Shown piece by piece: positions 8,410 through 17,162 of a stretch of 64,000 nt of DNA (the first letter of the stretch is position 1; each line of letters begins with the position of its first letter). The position numbers and the translations under genes were made by a program. Source of the DNA: Chloroflexota bacterium (GTDB taxonomy: Bacteria > Chloroflexota > Anaerolineae > Caldilineales > Caldilineaceae); the NCBI GenBank assembly GCA_018969295.1, contig JAGWYN010000019.1, positions 1 to 64,000 of the forward strand. Direction: 5' to 3'. The notes beneath the pieces are model-generated. The model was given only the letters and a program-made list of their open reading frames with translations. It did no database searches and had not been told where the DNA came from.

Positions 8410-11400
8410 ATGAGGGTGGCCTCTGGGTGGCGACGCCCCCCCTGGCCAGCAGTGGTTGCCCGGTCTTGGCTTGTCTGGTTGGTGTGTCTCTGTCTTTTTC
8501 TGCCTGCCCTGCCCGTTGCCGCAGAGGAGGCAGGAGAACCGACTGTGGTCATCACCGAGCTGCACTACGACCCGGATCCCGCTTCTCCGCTGCTCGAATT
8601 TGTCGAACTGTACAACCCGGGTGGGGCAGCAGTCTCCCTGGCTGGCTGGGCGCTGGCGGGCGGTGTGCGGTTTGAATTTCCGGAGGATGCCTCTCTGCCG
8701 CCGCTGGGGTATCGTCTGGTTGCGGTCGACCCAGGCTGGGTGCAGGCGACATTCGGGGTCCGTGCGTGGGGCCCGCTGCAGGGAAAGCTTGCCAATGAAG
8801 GGGACGAGGTGGTGCTGCGCAATTCGCTGGCGCAGGAGGTCGACAAGGTCGCGTACGGGGTAGGGTTTCCCTGGCCTGTGGTGGGCTATGCGACACAGCA
8901 GTCGATTCAGCTGCTGCACGCCGCTGCAGACAACGCACGTGGGGGAGCGTGGCGGGCGGCCGCCCCGACCCCAGGTGCTGGTTTTCCCGGGGCAGCGGCG
9001 AATCTGCCCCCACTGATCGACCAGGTCGAACATTGGCCGCAGGCACCGACCAGCAGCACGCCGGTCACGGTGCGGGCTCGAGTCACCGATGTACAGGGCG
9101 TGCAGGGGGTTGTGCTGCAGGTACAGGTGGTGCTGCCGGGGAGCTACATCCGGCTGACGGACCCGGCCTACGCCACCCAGTGGTCCGCCTACACCATGCA
9201 GCCGGCCGGCGACGACCTGTACCAGGTGACGCTGCCGGCTGAGCTGGTGCGCCATCGCACCCTTCTCCGCTATCGAGTAGAGGCGACCGACAACGCCGGG
9301 CAGCGGGTAGTGGCCCCGCTGGCAGAGGATCCACAGCCCAATTTTGCACTTTTTGTCGACGACAGCCCGGTGCCGTGGGCTGGCTCGATCAACCCGCATG
9401 CCGGCTGGGCGGTGGCGCTCTTCAACTTTGCCCGGATGCAGCCGCTGCCGGTCTACCAGTTGATCGCCGCCGCCGCCGATGTGGCAGACGCTCAGTTCAT
9501 TCCCCCTTCTGCGCTGCCGAGCGGCTACATGGGCGACGAATATCTCTGGCGGGGAACGTTTGTCTACGACGGACAAGTCTACGACCATATTGGATTTCGG
9601 GCGCGCGGGCAGGCATATCGGTATGGCACCGGGAAAAACAAGTGGAAGTTTAATTTTCTGCCCGGACACCCGCTGCAGGCCCGAGACAACTATGGTCTTC
9701 TTTATCCGGTGAGCTGGGACAAACTCAATTTGTCGAGTGGGATGCAGCATGCGCAGCGCGGCTACCGGGGCGAGCACGGTCTGTTCGAGTCACTTTCGAT
9801 GCGGCTGTTTGCGCTGGCGGGCGTGCCGGCCCCGCAGACCCATTTTATCCATCTGCGGGTTGTGGACGCAGCAGCGGAGATCACCACGAACCAGTATGAG
9901 GGAGATTTTTGGGGGCTTTATCTGGCTGTAGAGGAGCCCGAGGCGCGCTTCCTGGCTGCCCGCAATCTGCCGGACGGCAACCTGTACAAGATGGAGAAGT
10001 GGTCTGGTACGTTGCAAAATCAAGGGGACGGCCAGCCTGGGGACGGCTCTGACCTGGTCAATTTTATACAGACCTACGGCCAGCTGCCCGACGAGTCCTG
10101 GTGGCGGGCCCATTTCAACCTCGAAGGCTACTACCGTTTTCGGGCTGTCCTGGAGGCAGTGCGCCACTATGATGTGGACCAGGGTAAAAATTATTTCTAT
10201 TATCACAGCCCTGTGGACAATCGTTGGTCGATCTGGCCTTGGGACACCGATCTGACCTGGGCCAACTTTTTTGGCAAGGGCAACGAACCCTTTCGTTCGC
10301 GGGTTCTGGCGTTTCCAGCGTTTGTGCTCGAATACCAAAACCATTTGCGGGAACTGCGCGATCTGCTCTTTAACCCGGAACAGATCGAACTGCTGGTCAA
10401 TGAAACTGCGGCTTGGATCGACACGCCGGCGGATGGTGCCAGCATGGTCGACGCCGACCGAGCCTTGTGGGATTACAACCCCATCCTGCTCTCGCGCTAC
10501 GTCGCGCCAGGGCGGGCCCGGTGGGGGCAGTTTTATCTCTCGTCCCCGACCCGAGATTTTCCGGGGATGTTGGCCCATATGAAAAGTTGGGCCAGCAATC
10601 GGATGGCCTGGATCGATCAATTCCTGCTGACGGACCCGCAGGTGCCTGCCACCCCAGGGCTGGTTTACAGCGGGCCGGCAAACTATCCGGCAGATTTGTT
10701 GACGTTTGTGCCAGGGGCCTACGCCGACCCTCAGGGGGATGGCCTGGCGGGTCTGCAATGGCGTGTTGCCCAGGTGCTCTGGCCAGGGTTGCCTGGGTAT
10801 CAGCCAGGTCAACCCAACCGTTATGAGATTGAGGGGAGCTGGGTCTCCCCGGTGTTGACGCAGCCTACGGCGGTGACGTTGCCCCCGGGGATCTGCCAGC
10901 CGGGGCTGACCTGCCGGGTGCGTGTGCGGATGCTGGACAGCACCGGCCGTTGGAGCCATTGGTCACAGCCGCTGCAGTTTGTGGCGGGGGCTCCCAGCCG
11001 ACCTGCGGTTGACACCCTCCGGATCACAGAGATCATGTACAACCCACTCAATGTCGGCAATGTGATCGGCAGCGAACTGGAGTTTATCGAACTCAAAAAC
11101 ACAGGCGCTGCAGCGTTGGATCTGGGCAACGTCCGGCTGGCTGGTGCGGTCGAGTATACCTTTCCGCTGGGGACAGAGCTGGCGCCGGGCAGCTGGATCG
11201 TTCTGGCGGCAGACGCTGAACAGTACCAGAAAGTCTATCATGCTGTGCCGCAGGGCGAGTACAGTGGGCAGTTGAACAACGGCGGCGAAACGATTGAGCT
11301 GTGGGATGCCTTTGGCCGTCTTCTCGTCGCTGTGACCTACCGCGACGAGCCAGGCTGGCCTTTGTTTGCCGACGGCGCTGGCCCGTCGCTCACGCTGGTC

Positions 11401-12765
11401 GACCCAGCCGGGGGGGGGGACCCCAACGCATCTTCCAGCTGGCGTGCCAGCACTGTGCCGGGGGGGTCGCCGGGGGTCGACGATCCGATCGCAGTGCTCT
11501 TCAACGAATTTGCGTTTGACCCGGCGACCAAGAACCTGCAGGCCATCGAATTTTACAACCCTGCTCCGTACCCGGTCGATCTCAGCGGCTGGGTGATCTC
11601 TGCCCGGCTGACGCAGATGCCGTCGTTCGGGCTGCCGGTCGGCAACGTCGCCCTGATCCCGGCGGGCACACAGATCCCTGCCGGCGGGTACCGGTCGGTT
11701 TCACTGGCGCAGCTGAGCCAGCCGTTGCCATTTCACAGCGGGCCGGGCACCTTGATGGTGGGATCGACGCTCCCGGGAGGGCGATCCAGCGGGTACGCGC
11801 AGGTTGTGCATCTCTATGCGCCCGCCTATGCAGGAAGCATGGGGCGTGTGGTTGCGCAGGACGGCGGTGTGGTCTACGCGCCGCAGGAGAGTTCGTTGGG
11901 AACGGCCAATCTGAACCCGACAACGGCTCCGGTGGTGTTGACCAAGGTGCGTCTGCTGGCCGATGGCGTGAGCCCGGTGCAGTGGGTCGAGCTGACCAAC
12001 CAGAGTGCTGAGCCCGTAGCGTTGTATTCGGCTCAGGACCCGGAGTCGACCTGGTGGCTGGACGGTGTGGCTTTTGGGTTCCCAGCTGCGTTCACGCTGC
12101 CGCCTGGGGGGCGGGTGTTGGTGGCAGTCGGGGACCCATCGGCGGCCTGCGCAGCTGCTGTGGCTCCGGCTGGGTGGCAAGTGACAGGCCCGCTGTCGAT
12201 TCCTCTAGCAGAGAGCGGGGGGCGGCTGCGGTTGCTGGCGCCGTGGCAGAACACGACGACTGGCCAGGCCAGCGTGCTGTGGGTCGACGAGATTGTATAC
12301 GACGGGGTAGGACGGCTGGCTGCTACGCCAGGAGCCACCTATTGGCAGCGTGTGGCACCGACTGCACTGGGGGCTGACCGGTTGAACTGGCTTGCAACTG
12401 GGGAGCCGCTGGTGGCGGGCGCAGACCCAGCGGTCGCCAGTCTGTGCAGTTTTGTCGCCGAACGCGCCCCTGGGGGGGAGATTCAGGTCAAGTGGTCCGT
12501 GCGGGCGCTCCCGGCGGATCAGCAGTTCATCCTGTGGCGGAGCCGCACCCCGGAATTCAGCGACGCAGAAGAGGTGCCGGGCCCCTTTGTGCGCGCCGGG
12601 GAGGGCGATCCCACGCTGCTGAGCGTCGTCGACGCCGCAGCGCCGCAAGGGGAGGTCTATTATCGGTTGGAGTGGGTCTCTGCGGGCGGGGCAACAGAGT
12701 TCGCCCGCAGTGGCCTGCAGCGCTCGGGTCACAAATTCTACCTGCCGGTCGTTGCCCAGCCCTAG
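8410..12765 (+). CDS. exported CotH-kinase/multi-lamin-tail protein
   Basis: A large exported protein of 1451 residues. The signal peptide has a Trp/Leu-rich core and a cleavage site near LPVAAEE. A lamin-tail domain follows (about residues 45-190, ITELHYDPDP and LLEFVELYNPGG), then a spacer Ig-like domain. The CotH kinase-like domain lies at about residues 375-645, with IGFRARGQ, WKFNFL, GLYLAVEEPEARFL, YFYYHSP and the metal-binding IWPWDTDLTWA. At least three more lamin-tail-like domains follow (around residues 865, 1025 and 1175), and the end is KFYLPVVAQP. CotH kinases phosphorylate secreted proteins in Bacillus spores; the substrate here is unknown. The ATG at 8410 has GAGG five bases upstream. 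The segment 12558-12610 of this gene reappears at 14690-14742. Confidence 0.88.
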   Translation: MRVASGWRRPPWPAVVARSWLVWLVCLCLFLPALPVAAEEAGEPTVVITELHYDPDPASPLLEFVELYNPGGAAVSLAGWALAGGVRFEFPEDASLPPLGYRLVAVDPGWVQATFGVRAWGPLQGKLANEGDEVVLRNSLAQEVDKVAYGVGFPWPVVGYATQQSIQLLHAAADNARGGAWRAAAPTPGAGFPGAAANLPPLIDQVEHWPQAPTSSTPVTVRARVTDVQGVQGVVLQVQVVLPGSYIRLTDPAYATQWSAYTMQPAGDDLYQVTLPAELVRHRTLLRYRVEATDNAGQRVVAPLAEDPQPNFALFVDDSPVPWAGSINPHAGWAVALFNFARMQPLPVYQLIAAAADVADAQFIPPSALPSGYMGDEYLWRGTFVYDGQVYDHIGFRARGQAYRYGTGKNKWKFNFLPGHPLQARDNYGLLYPVSWDKLNLSSGMQHAQRGYRGEHGLFESLSMRLFALAGVPAPQTHFIHLRVVDAAAEITTNQYEGDFWGLYLAVEEPEARFLAARNLPDGNLYKMEKWSGTLQNQGDGQPGDGSDLVNFIQTYGQLPDESWWRAHFNLEGYYRFRAVLEAVRHYDVDQGKNYFYYHSPVDNRWSIWPWDTDLTWANFFGKGNEPFRSRVLAFPAFVLEYQNHLRELRDLLFNPEQIELLVNETAAWIDTPADGASMVDADRALWDYNPILLSRYVAPGRARWGQFYLSSPTRDFPGMLAHMKSWASNRMAWIDQFLLTDPQVPATPGLVYSGPANYPADLLTFVPGAYADPQGDGLAGLQWRVAQVLWPGLPGYQPGQPNRYEIEGSWVSPVLTQPTAVTLPPGICQPGLTCRVRVRMLDSTGRWSHWSQPLQFVAGAPSRPAVDTLRITEIMYNPLNVGNVIGSELEFIELKNTGAAALDLGNVRLAGAVEYTFPLGTELAPGSWIVLAADAEQYQKVYHAVPQGEYSGQLNNGGETIELWDAFGRLLVAVTYRDEPGWPLFADGAGPSLTLVDPAGGGDPNASSSWRASTVPGGSPGVDDPIAVLFNEFAFDPATKNLQAIEFYNPAPYPVDLSGWVISARLTQMPSFGLPVGNVALIPAGTQIPAGGYRSVSLAQLSQPLPFHSGPGTLMVGSTLPGGRSSGYAQVVHLYAPAYAGSMGRVVAQDGGVVYAPQESSLGTANLNPTTAPVVLTKVRLLADGVSPVQWVELTNQSAEPVALYSAQDPESTWWLDGVAFGFPAAFTLPPGGRVLVAVGDPSAACAAAVAPAGWQVTGPLSIPLAESGGRLRLLAPWQNTTTGQASVLWVDEIVYDGVGRLAATPGATYWQRVAPTALGADRLNWLATGEPLVAGADPAVASLCSFVAERAPGGEIQVKWSVRALPADQQFILWRSRTPEFSDAEEVPGPFVRAGEGDPTLLSVVDAAAPQGEVYYRLEWVSAGGATEFARSGLQRSGHKFYLPVVAQP

Positions 12766-12780
12766 CAGATGGCTGCTTCT

Positions 12781-12878
12781 TCATCGCGAGCGGGCGACGG
12801 GTTTTTGCAGACTCTGCCAGAAATCCGCTGCAGCGAGCTGGGCGAGGTTGGGCACCCTGGCGCAGGGGAGGGCGGCAG
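12781..12878 (-). pseudogene. duplicated 3' end of the HAD phosphatase gene
   Basis: This 98-bp segment matches 14741-14838, the 3' end of the intact HAD gene, at 93 of 98 positions. On the minus strand it still reads [18 protein letters not shown] and ends in an in-frame TGA, so it is a truncated copy of that gene's last ~32 codons. It is cut off at 12878, where the DNA carrying the ATPase gene begins. It lies 15 bases past the CotH stop, which suggests CotH and HAD were once direct convergent neighbours. Confidence 0.8.
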
Positions 12879-12972
12879 TCGGTCCACGTTGCCGGCGTCC
12901 ACGTTATCAGTCTGTCTTTGCTGGCAACGCCTGCCAGTGGACTCTGAAGGTTGGGAATCCGCGCTGCTGCCG

Positions 12973-14469
12973 TCAGCTCACCCACCTCCCCAGGTCGTGG
13001 TCAACTTGCGTCAGATCCAGCAGGCGCACACCGAGCGCTCGCCAGTTTTTGCCGGTCGGGGGGGTGCTGGCGATTTCCTGGGCGAATGCGTGGCTGGCAG
13101 GGGTCCAGCCGGCCCGGGCAAACCCCAGATAGTAGACCTGCCATTGGCCCTGGCTGGGCACGATCTCCGCCGTCTTTTCGACCAGATCGGTCAGGACACT
13201 GCGCCCACTGGGTTCTGGCCCCCACTTGCACTCGCCCAGCACCAGCGTCTTCGTCATCGAGTTGACACCCACCACATCCACCTGGGCGGTGCGCGTCCAG
13301 GCGCTGCCCACCTGATCGACCAGCACGGGCATAGCTTGCTGCGCGCTGGCGCGCAGGAGCCATTCCCGGCAGAGCTCTTCCCAGGTGTTGGCGCCGATGA
13401 AGTCGCGCAGATGACGCTTGATCTCGGCTAACGACTGCTCCTGGACGCCCAGGGCCAGTTGCGACTGGCGGTTGGCGAGGAAACGATAGTAGAAGCGCAG
13501 GTAGGGGTCCACGATATGATAGCGACCCAGCCGCGTGCGTTCTCCCAGCGTGACTGGCACGCGGCGTTCCACGAAGCCTGCATCCTGCAAGATGCTCAGA
13601 TATTGGGACACATGGCCCTGGGCCAACCCGCTGAAAGCCGCGATCTCGCCCTGCGTGCGCGCATTGTTGGCGATGGCGCGCAGGATGCCCACGTAGTTGT
13701 GCGGCTCGTTGACAAAATCCTGCAACAGCAGGCGCGGCTCAGCCTGCATCAGGGTGTTGGCGCTCAGCAACTCGTGCCGGATATTGTCTGAGAGCGTCGC
13801 CGCCGGGTCGAGCTGCTCCCAGTAGGCCGGGATGCCACCCCAAATGGCATAGACCGCCACCCGTTCGTCAGCATCGAAGCGGGGGAAATAACGCGCGGTC
13901 ATGCCGAAAGGCAAGGGAGGTAAGCGCAGCTGGGCGGTTGCCCGGCCGTAGAGCGGCGCCTGGTATGACAACGCGTGCCGCAGCATCATCCCGAGATGTG
14001 AGCCGCAGATCACCAGGAAGAGATTTGTTTGGCTCAGGGTCTGATCCCACAGATTCTGCAACTGGCCGGCGATGCTGGGATCGATTTCCAGCAGATAGGT
14101 GAACTCATCCAGCAGGAGCGCCAACCGCTCGTTTTGCGCGAGCACGGCCACCTGTTGCCACGCCTGCTGCCAGTTGGCGTAAGTGAAATCCTCCGGCGCC
14201 TGGGGATTGGCGAAGTTGTAGACTGCCTGGGAGAAGGAACGCAGTTGGTCGCGGGCCGAGGAGGGTTCGGCGACCCAGTAGAGCACACGCCGGACCGGTG
14301 GCCCCTGTCCGGTTTCACCGGTACCGCCCTGGCGCAGCCAGTAGGTCAGCAGCCTGGTCTTGCCCACGCGGCGCCGGCCATAGAGGATCAGGAGCGTGGC
14401 ATCCGGCCGTGCCCAGAGGCGATCCAGCAGGTGCAGCTCAGCCTCACGGCCCACAAACAACGATTTCAT
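12973..14469 (-). CDS. archaeal-type AAA ATPase with C-terminal DUF234 nuclease-like domain
   Basis: A predicted ATPase of 498 residues of the PF01637 type. The N terminus reads FVGREAELHLLDRLW, followed by Walker A GRRRVGKTRLL (about residues 31-41) and Walker B LALLLDEFTYL. A winged-helix segment (GEIAAFSGLAQGHVSQYL) follows. The C-terminal DUF234 region has a restriction-nuclease-like pattern (IGANTWEELCREW, VDVVGVNS, LVLGECKWG), in which D, E and K of the nuclease core can be picked out. The ATG at 14469 is preferred over the TTG at 14472. These proteins are common in Chloroflexi and Archaea, often in several copies, and have no settled function. The gene sits alone between duplicated fragments of its neighbours, which points to recent insertion. 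Confidence 0.85.
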   Translation of the reverse strand: MKSLFVGREAELHLLDRLWARPDATLLILYGRRRVGKTRLLTYWLRQGGTGETGQGPPVRRVLYWVAEPSSARDQLRSFSQAVYNFANPQAPEDFTYANWQQAWQQVAVLAQNERLALLLDEFTYLLEIDPSIAGQLQNLWDQTLSQTNLFLVICGSHLGMMLRHALSYQAPLYGRATAQLRLPPLPFGMTARYFPRFDADERVAVYAIWGGIPAYWEQLDPAATLSDNIRHELLSANTLMQAEPRLLLQDFVNEPHNYVGILRAIANNARTQGEIAAFSGLAQGHVSQYLSILQDAGFVERRVPVTLGERTRLGRYHIVDPYLRFYYRFLANRQSQLALGVQEQSLAEIKRHLRDFIGANTWEELCREWLLRASAQQAMPVLVDQVGSAWTRTAQVDVVGVNSMTKTLVLGECKWGPEPSGRSVLTDLVEKTAEIVPSQGQWQVYYLGFARAGWTPASHAFAQEIASTPPTGKNWRALGVRLLDLTQVDHDLGRWVS

Positions 14470-14470
14470 C

Positions 14471-14518
14471 AATGTTATACCTTATCTTTATGATAATTTA
14501 TCCGTATAATATAGATGA
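14471..14518 (-). promoter_or_regulatory. AT-rich promoter region of the ATPase gene
   Basis: Ten of these 48 bases are G or C (21%), in sharp contrast to the G+C-rich flanks. The minus strand carries a TATAAC -10-like box (14474-14479) just before the ATG at 14469, so the transcript could be leaderless. The perfect palindrome GATAATTTATC is at 14492-14502 and may be an operator. No good -35 is visible. Confidence 0.45.
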
Positions 14519-14689
14519 TCCAGCCAGGTGTCAAGAACCGGGGGCGCACTGCCGCCTGAGCTGTGGCTTCAGCCAGACTGTTTGCTTATTTCAGACCATC
14601 TGTACCAGACGCGCTGGAGGCTGGGCGGCAAGCGAATCGCACGCCTATGTTGGCGCGTCTACAGGATAGCGAAGTACTTCCTGGTTGAA

Positions 14690-14742
14690 CAGCGACGCAG
14701 AAGAGGTGCCGGGCCCCTTTGTGCGCGCCGGGGAGAGCGATC
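14690..14742 (+). pseudogene. duplicated internal fragment of the CotH gene
   Basis: These 53 bases match 12558-12610, inside the 3' part of the CotH gene, with one difference. The fragment has no start and no complete gene. It runs directly into the real 3' end of the HAD gene at 14741 through a 2-base (TC) overlap, whereas in the left copy 170 bases separate the two segments. The right-hand copy has therefore lost that internal stretch. Confidence 0.8.
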
Positions 14743-15439
14743 ATCGCGAGGGGGCGGCGGGTTTTTGCAGACTCTGCCAGAAATCAGGTGCAGCGAGCTG
14801 GGCGAGGTTGGGCACCCTGGCGCAGGGGAGGGCGGCAGGTGCAGCCAGCAGCCGGTCCAACTCCTCGCTTTGCGCCAGGGTGCCGACGGCTACGCTGCGC
14901 ATGCCGGCCCGTTGGGCTGCTTCAACCCCGTGGATGCTGTCTTCGATGACAACGCACTGGGCGGGTGCCACGCCGGCGACAGTCGCGCAGCGCAGAAAAA
15001 TGGCGGGGTTTGGCTTGCCCTGGGGCAGGTGTGTGCCCGAGACCAGCGCCAAAAAATAATCGGCGATGGCGAGGGCGTGGACGCTGGCCGCAATATTGGC
15101 CATCGGGCCTGAAGAGCCGACGACCTGCACCATGCCTTGGCTGCGAAAGAAAGCCAGCCAGTCGAGGACGCCGGGCAGCGGCTGCAGCACACCAGGGTGG
15201 AGCAGGCTGCGGAAAGTGCTTTCCTTTTCGTCGGCGATGGCGGACAGCTGGGGGCGTGACCTATGCCTGAATCGGCTGCCCAGGATGTCGAGGTTGTTCC
15301 GCCCGTAGGTGGAGATGAATTCCTGGTAGGTGAAGGGTTCACCGTGCTGCTGCAGGGTGGTTTGCCAGGCCTGGTAGTGCAGTGCCGTGGAGTCTGCCAG
15401 AGTTCCGTCCAGGTCCCAGAGAATTGCTTGGATGGTCAT
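14741..15439 (-). CDS. HAD-superfamily phosphatase, beta-phosphoglucomutase-like
   Basis: A 232-residue cytosolic HAD hydrolase of subfamily IA. Motif I is DLDGTLADS (about residues 9-17) with the nucleophilic Asp and the acid/base Asp, followed by a helical cap. Motif II is VVGSSGP, motif III has Lys in QGKPNP, and motif IV is [16 protein letters not shown]. The pattern is that of sugar-phosphate phosphatases or phosphoglucomutases; the substrate is not readable. The ATG at 15439 begins the fold directly, so the longer in-frame extension is rejected. A copy of its last 98 bases is present at 12781-12878. Confidence 0.88.
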   Translation of the reverse strand: MTIQAILWDLDGTLADSTALHYQAWQTTLQQHGEPFTYQEFISTYGRNNLDILGSRFRHRSRPQLSAIADEKESTFRSLLHPGVLQPLPGVLDWLAFFRSQGMVQVVGSSGPMANIAASVHALAIADYFLALVSGTHLPQGKPNPAIFLRCATVAGVAPAQCVVIEDSIHGVEAAQRAGMRSVAVGTLAQSEELDRLLAAPAALPCARVPNLAQLAAPDFWQSLQKPAAPSR

Positions 15440-15464
15440 ATCCGATTGCCGTGCCCTGTCTTTT

Positions 15465-15498
15465 GTCTGTGAGCGCTGTCTGTGAGCGCTGTCTGTGA
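15465..15498. repeat. 13-bp tandem repeat upstream of the HAD gene
   Basis: The unit GTCTGTGAGCGCT occurs at 15465-15477 and 15478-15490, and its first eight bases recur at 15491-15498. It lies about 26 bases upstream of the HAD start codon (minus strand), within the likely promoter or leader of that gene. Confidence 0.8.
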
Positions 15499-15590
15499 AA
15501 AGGATCGTTTTGTTTAGAAATATCGGATCCGCGCGATTTTGGCAAATCGGCAGGGGGCTGATGCCAGCTTGTGCGCATGAACGCTGCAAG

Positions 15591-15626
15591 AAAAGTCCCA
15601 CCGATGTAGAATCGACGGGACTTTTT
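15591..15626 (+). terminator. intrinsic-terminator-like hairpin
   Basis: AAAAGTCCC (15591-15599) pairs with GGGACTTTT (15617-15625), and the inner CGAT pairs with ATCG, giving a 13-bp interrupted stem. On the plus strand TTTTTCTTTTT follows, the strong arrangement. No annotated plus-strand gene ends here, so it would terminate an unannotated RNA or transcription antisense to the HAD gene. Confidence 0.6.
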
Positions 15627-15976
15627 CTTTTTGAAAGCCCTTGGGCTGGGTGCCTTTGGGACTTTCTCGAGTCGGTGAGAAGGGCACCGACTTCGGAACA
15701 ACAGCGCACCTATAGAATCGTTTTTTTGTCTAAGAATGAGATGAAGGCTGGCTGAGAATTCGATTAAAAACAGCGCTCTGTTGTCTGGGATTTCAGCACA
15801 GGCTGCTGTCGTTGCAACCGACAGCGAGGCAGCTCTCGAATATCTGAAGCCAGGATCACAGTGAGCAACTGCTCTGGATGGTATAGTCTGTGGCCAAAGC
15901 GGCGCTTTTACAGCCAAAAAGTGCCGGATCGTTCGAACAAAATGTGAAAAAGCGCCATCGGGAGGGGCTGAACGCC

Positions 15977-17080
15977 ATGTGGATGATAGGGCTTTTGATT
16001 GTGGGAGGGTTGGTCGTTTTGGTGGCAGGAGCCGAGGTTCTGGTGCGGGGGGCGAGCCGGCTGGCGACTGCGCTGGGGATCTCTCCGCTCATTATCGGGT
16101 TGACGGTGGTCGCCTTTGGAACCAGTTCACCCGAGCTGGCGGTCAGCTTGCAGTCTGCCTTCAACGGCCAGCCCGATCTGGCGGTCGGCAACGTTGTGGG
16201 CAGCAACATTCTCAACGTGCTGTTGATCCTTGGCTTGTCTGCCTTGATTGTTCCGCTGGTGGTTGCCCAGCAGCTTGTGCGGCTGGATGTGCCGATCATG
16301 ATCGGCGCCTCGCTGCTGGTCTGGGGATTGGCTCTTGACAGTGGGATTGAGCGTTGGGAAGGCTTGCTGCTGGTCTTGCTGATGGTCGGCTATGTTGTTT
16401 TTTTGGTCAGACAGAGTCTCCAGGAAAAACAATCGGCTGTGAGCGCCGAATACGAGCAGGAATATGGAGGGAACAACGGCAGAGGAGGGCGTCAGATCGG
16501 GGTCAACCTGACGCTGGTCGCGGTGGGGCTGGCCATGCTGGTTCTGGGTTCACGATTTTTTGTGCAAGGGGCCAGCGATCTGGCGCGTCTTTTGGGGTTG
16601 AGCGATCTGGTGATCGGGTTGACGATCGTGGCTTTGGGCACCTCGCTGCCTGAGGTAGCGGCATCGGTCATGGCAGCTCTCAAGGGAGAGCGTGACATTG
16701 CTGTCGGCAACGTCGTCGGCAGCAACATTTTCAACCTGCTGTCTGTGCTGGCGCTGACCGCACTTTTGTCACCCAACGGTGTTCCTGTCTCGGCAAGCGC
16801 CCTTAACCTGGATTTGCCGTTCATGGTGGCTGTGGCCTTTGCCTGTTTGCCCATCTTCCTCACGCGCAACCTGATCGACCGTTGGGAGGGCGCCCTGTTT
16901 TTGGGGTACTACATCGCCTATACCCTCTATCTTTTTCTGGATGGTTCTGGCCACCCGGCGGCGCAACAATATCGAACTTTCATGCTGGTCTTTGTTGCGC
17001 CCCTGACGGCGGTCACACTGCTGGTAAGTGTCTGGCGCGAGTGGCGCCGCCGACAGCAACCTGAGCTGGCAGCCCGCTGA
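15977..17080 (+). CDS. calcium/sodium antiporter, CaCA family (YrbG-like)
   Basis: An integral membrane cation exchanger of 367 residues that exports Ca2+ against Na+ or H+. The protein has the internal duplication of the family. The first alpha repeat is GLTVVAFGTSSPELAVS followed by VGNVVGSNILNVLLILG. The second is GLTIVALGTSLPEVAAS followed by VGNVVGSNIFNLLSVL. The Glu in each (S/L)PE motif and the GSN segments line the ion path. About ten hydrophobic segments are visible, with an Arg-rich cytosolic loop and end. The ATG at 15977 begins directly with the first membrane segment; longer in-frame starts have no ribosome site. It is convergent with the ABC transporter operon. Confidence 0.93.
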   Translation: MWMIGLLIVGGLVVLVAGAEVLVRGASRLATALGISPLIIGLTVVAFGTSSPELAVSLQSAFNGQPDLAVGNVVGSNILNVLLILGLSALIVPLVVAQQLVRLDVPIMIGASLLVWGLALDSGIERWEGLLLVLLMVGYVVFLVRQSLQEKQSAVSAEYEQEYGGNNGRGGRQIGVNLTLVAVGLAMLVLGSRFFVQGASDLARLLGLSDLVIGLTIVALGTSLPEVAASVMAALKGERDIAVGNVVGSNIFNLLSVLALTALLSPNGVPVSASALNLDLPFMVAVAFACLPIFLTRNLIDRWEGALFLGYYIAYTLYLFLDGSGHPAAQQYRTFMLVFVAPLTAVTLLVSVWREWRRRQQPELAAR

Positions 17081-17162
17081 AATGTCTTCTGGCCCGAGCC
17101 TGGCGTTGGACAGAGCTTGGGGCCGAGCCTTCGTCGACGGGTGGGGGCAGGAGAAGTCCCTG

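Larger units (their letters stand above)
15440..15976. other. 537-bp gene-free region with several hairpins
   Basis: No convincing gene is seen between the HAD start and the antiporter start. The stretch holds a 13-base tandem repeat (15465-15498), a hairpin followed by a T tract (15591-15626), a small AGCCC/GGGCT hairpin (15636-15647), and a larger stem-loop: GGTGCC at 15649-15654 pairs with GGCACC at 15683-15688, and TTCTC at 15664-15668 with GAGAA at 15677-15681. The clustering suggests a structured transcript or leader, but no known riboswitch class is recognised. A short spacer precedes the antiporter, with GGAGGGG near 15961. Confidence 0.5.

Noticed and set aside
12558..14838. Insertion sequence or composite transposon carrying the ATPase
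   Set aside because: No transposase gene and no inverted terminal repeats; the flanking repeats are pieces of neighbouring genes, far longer than normal target duplications.
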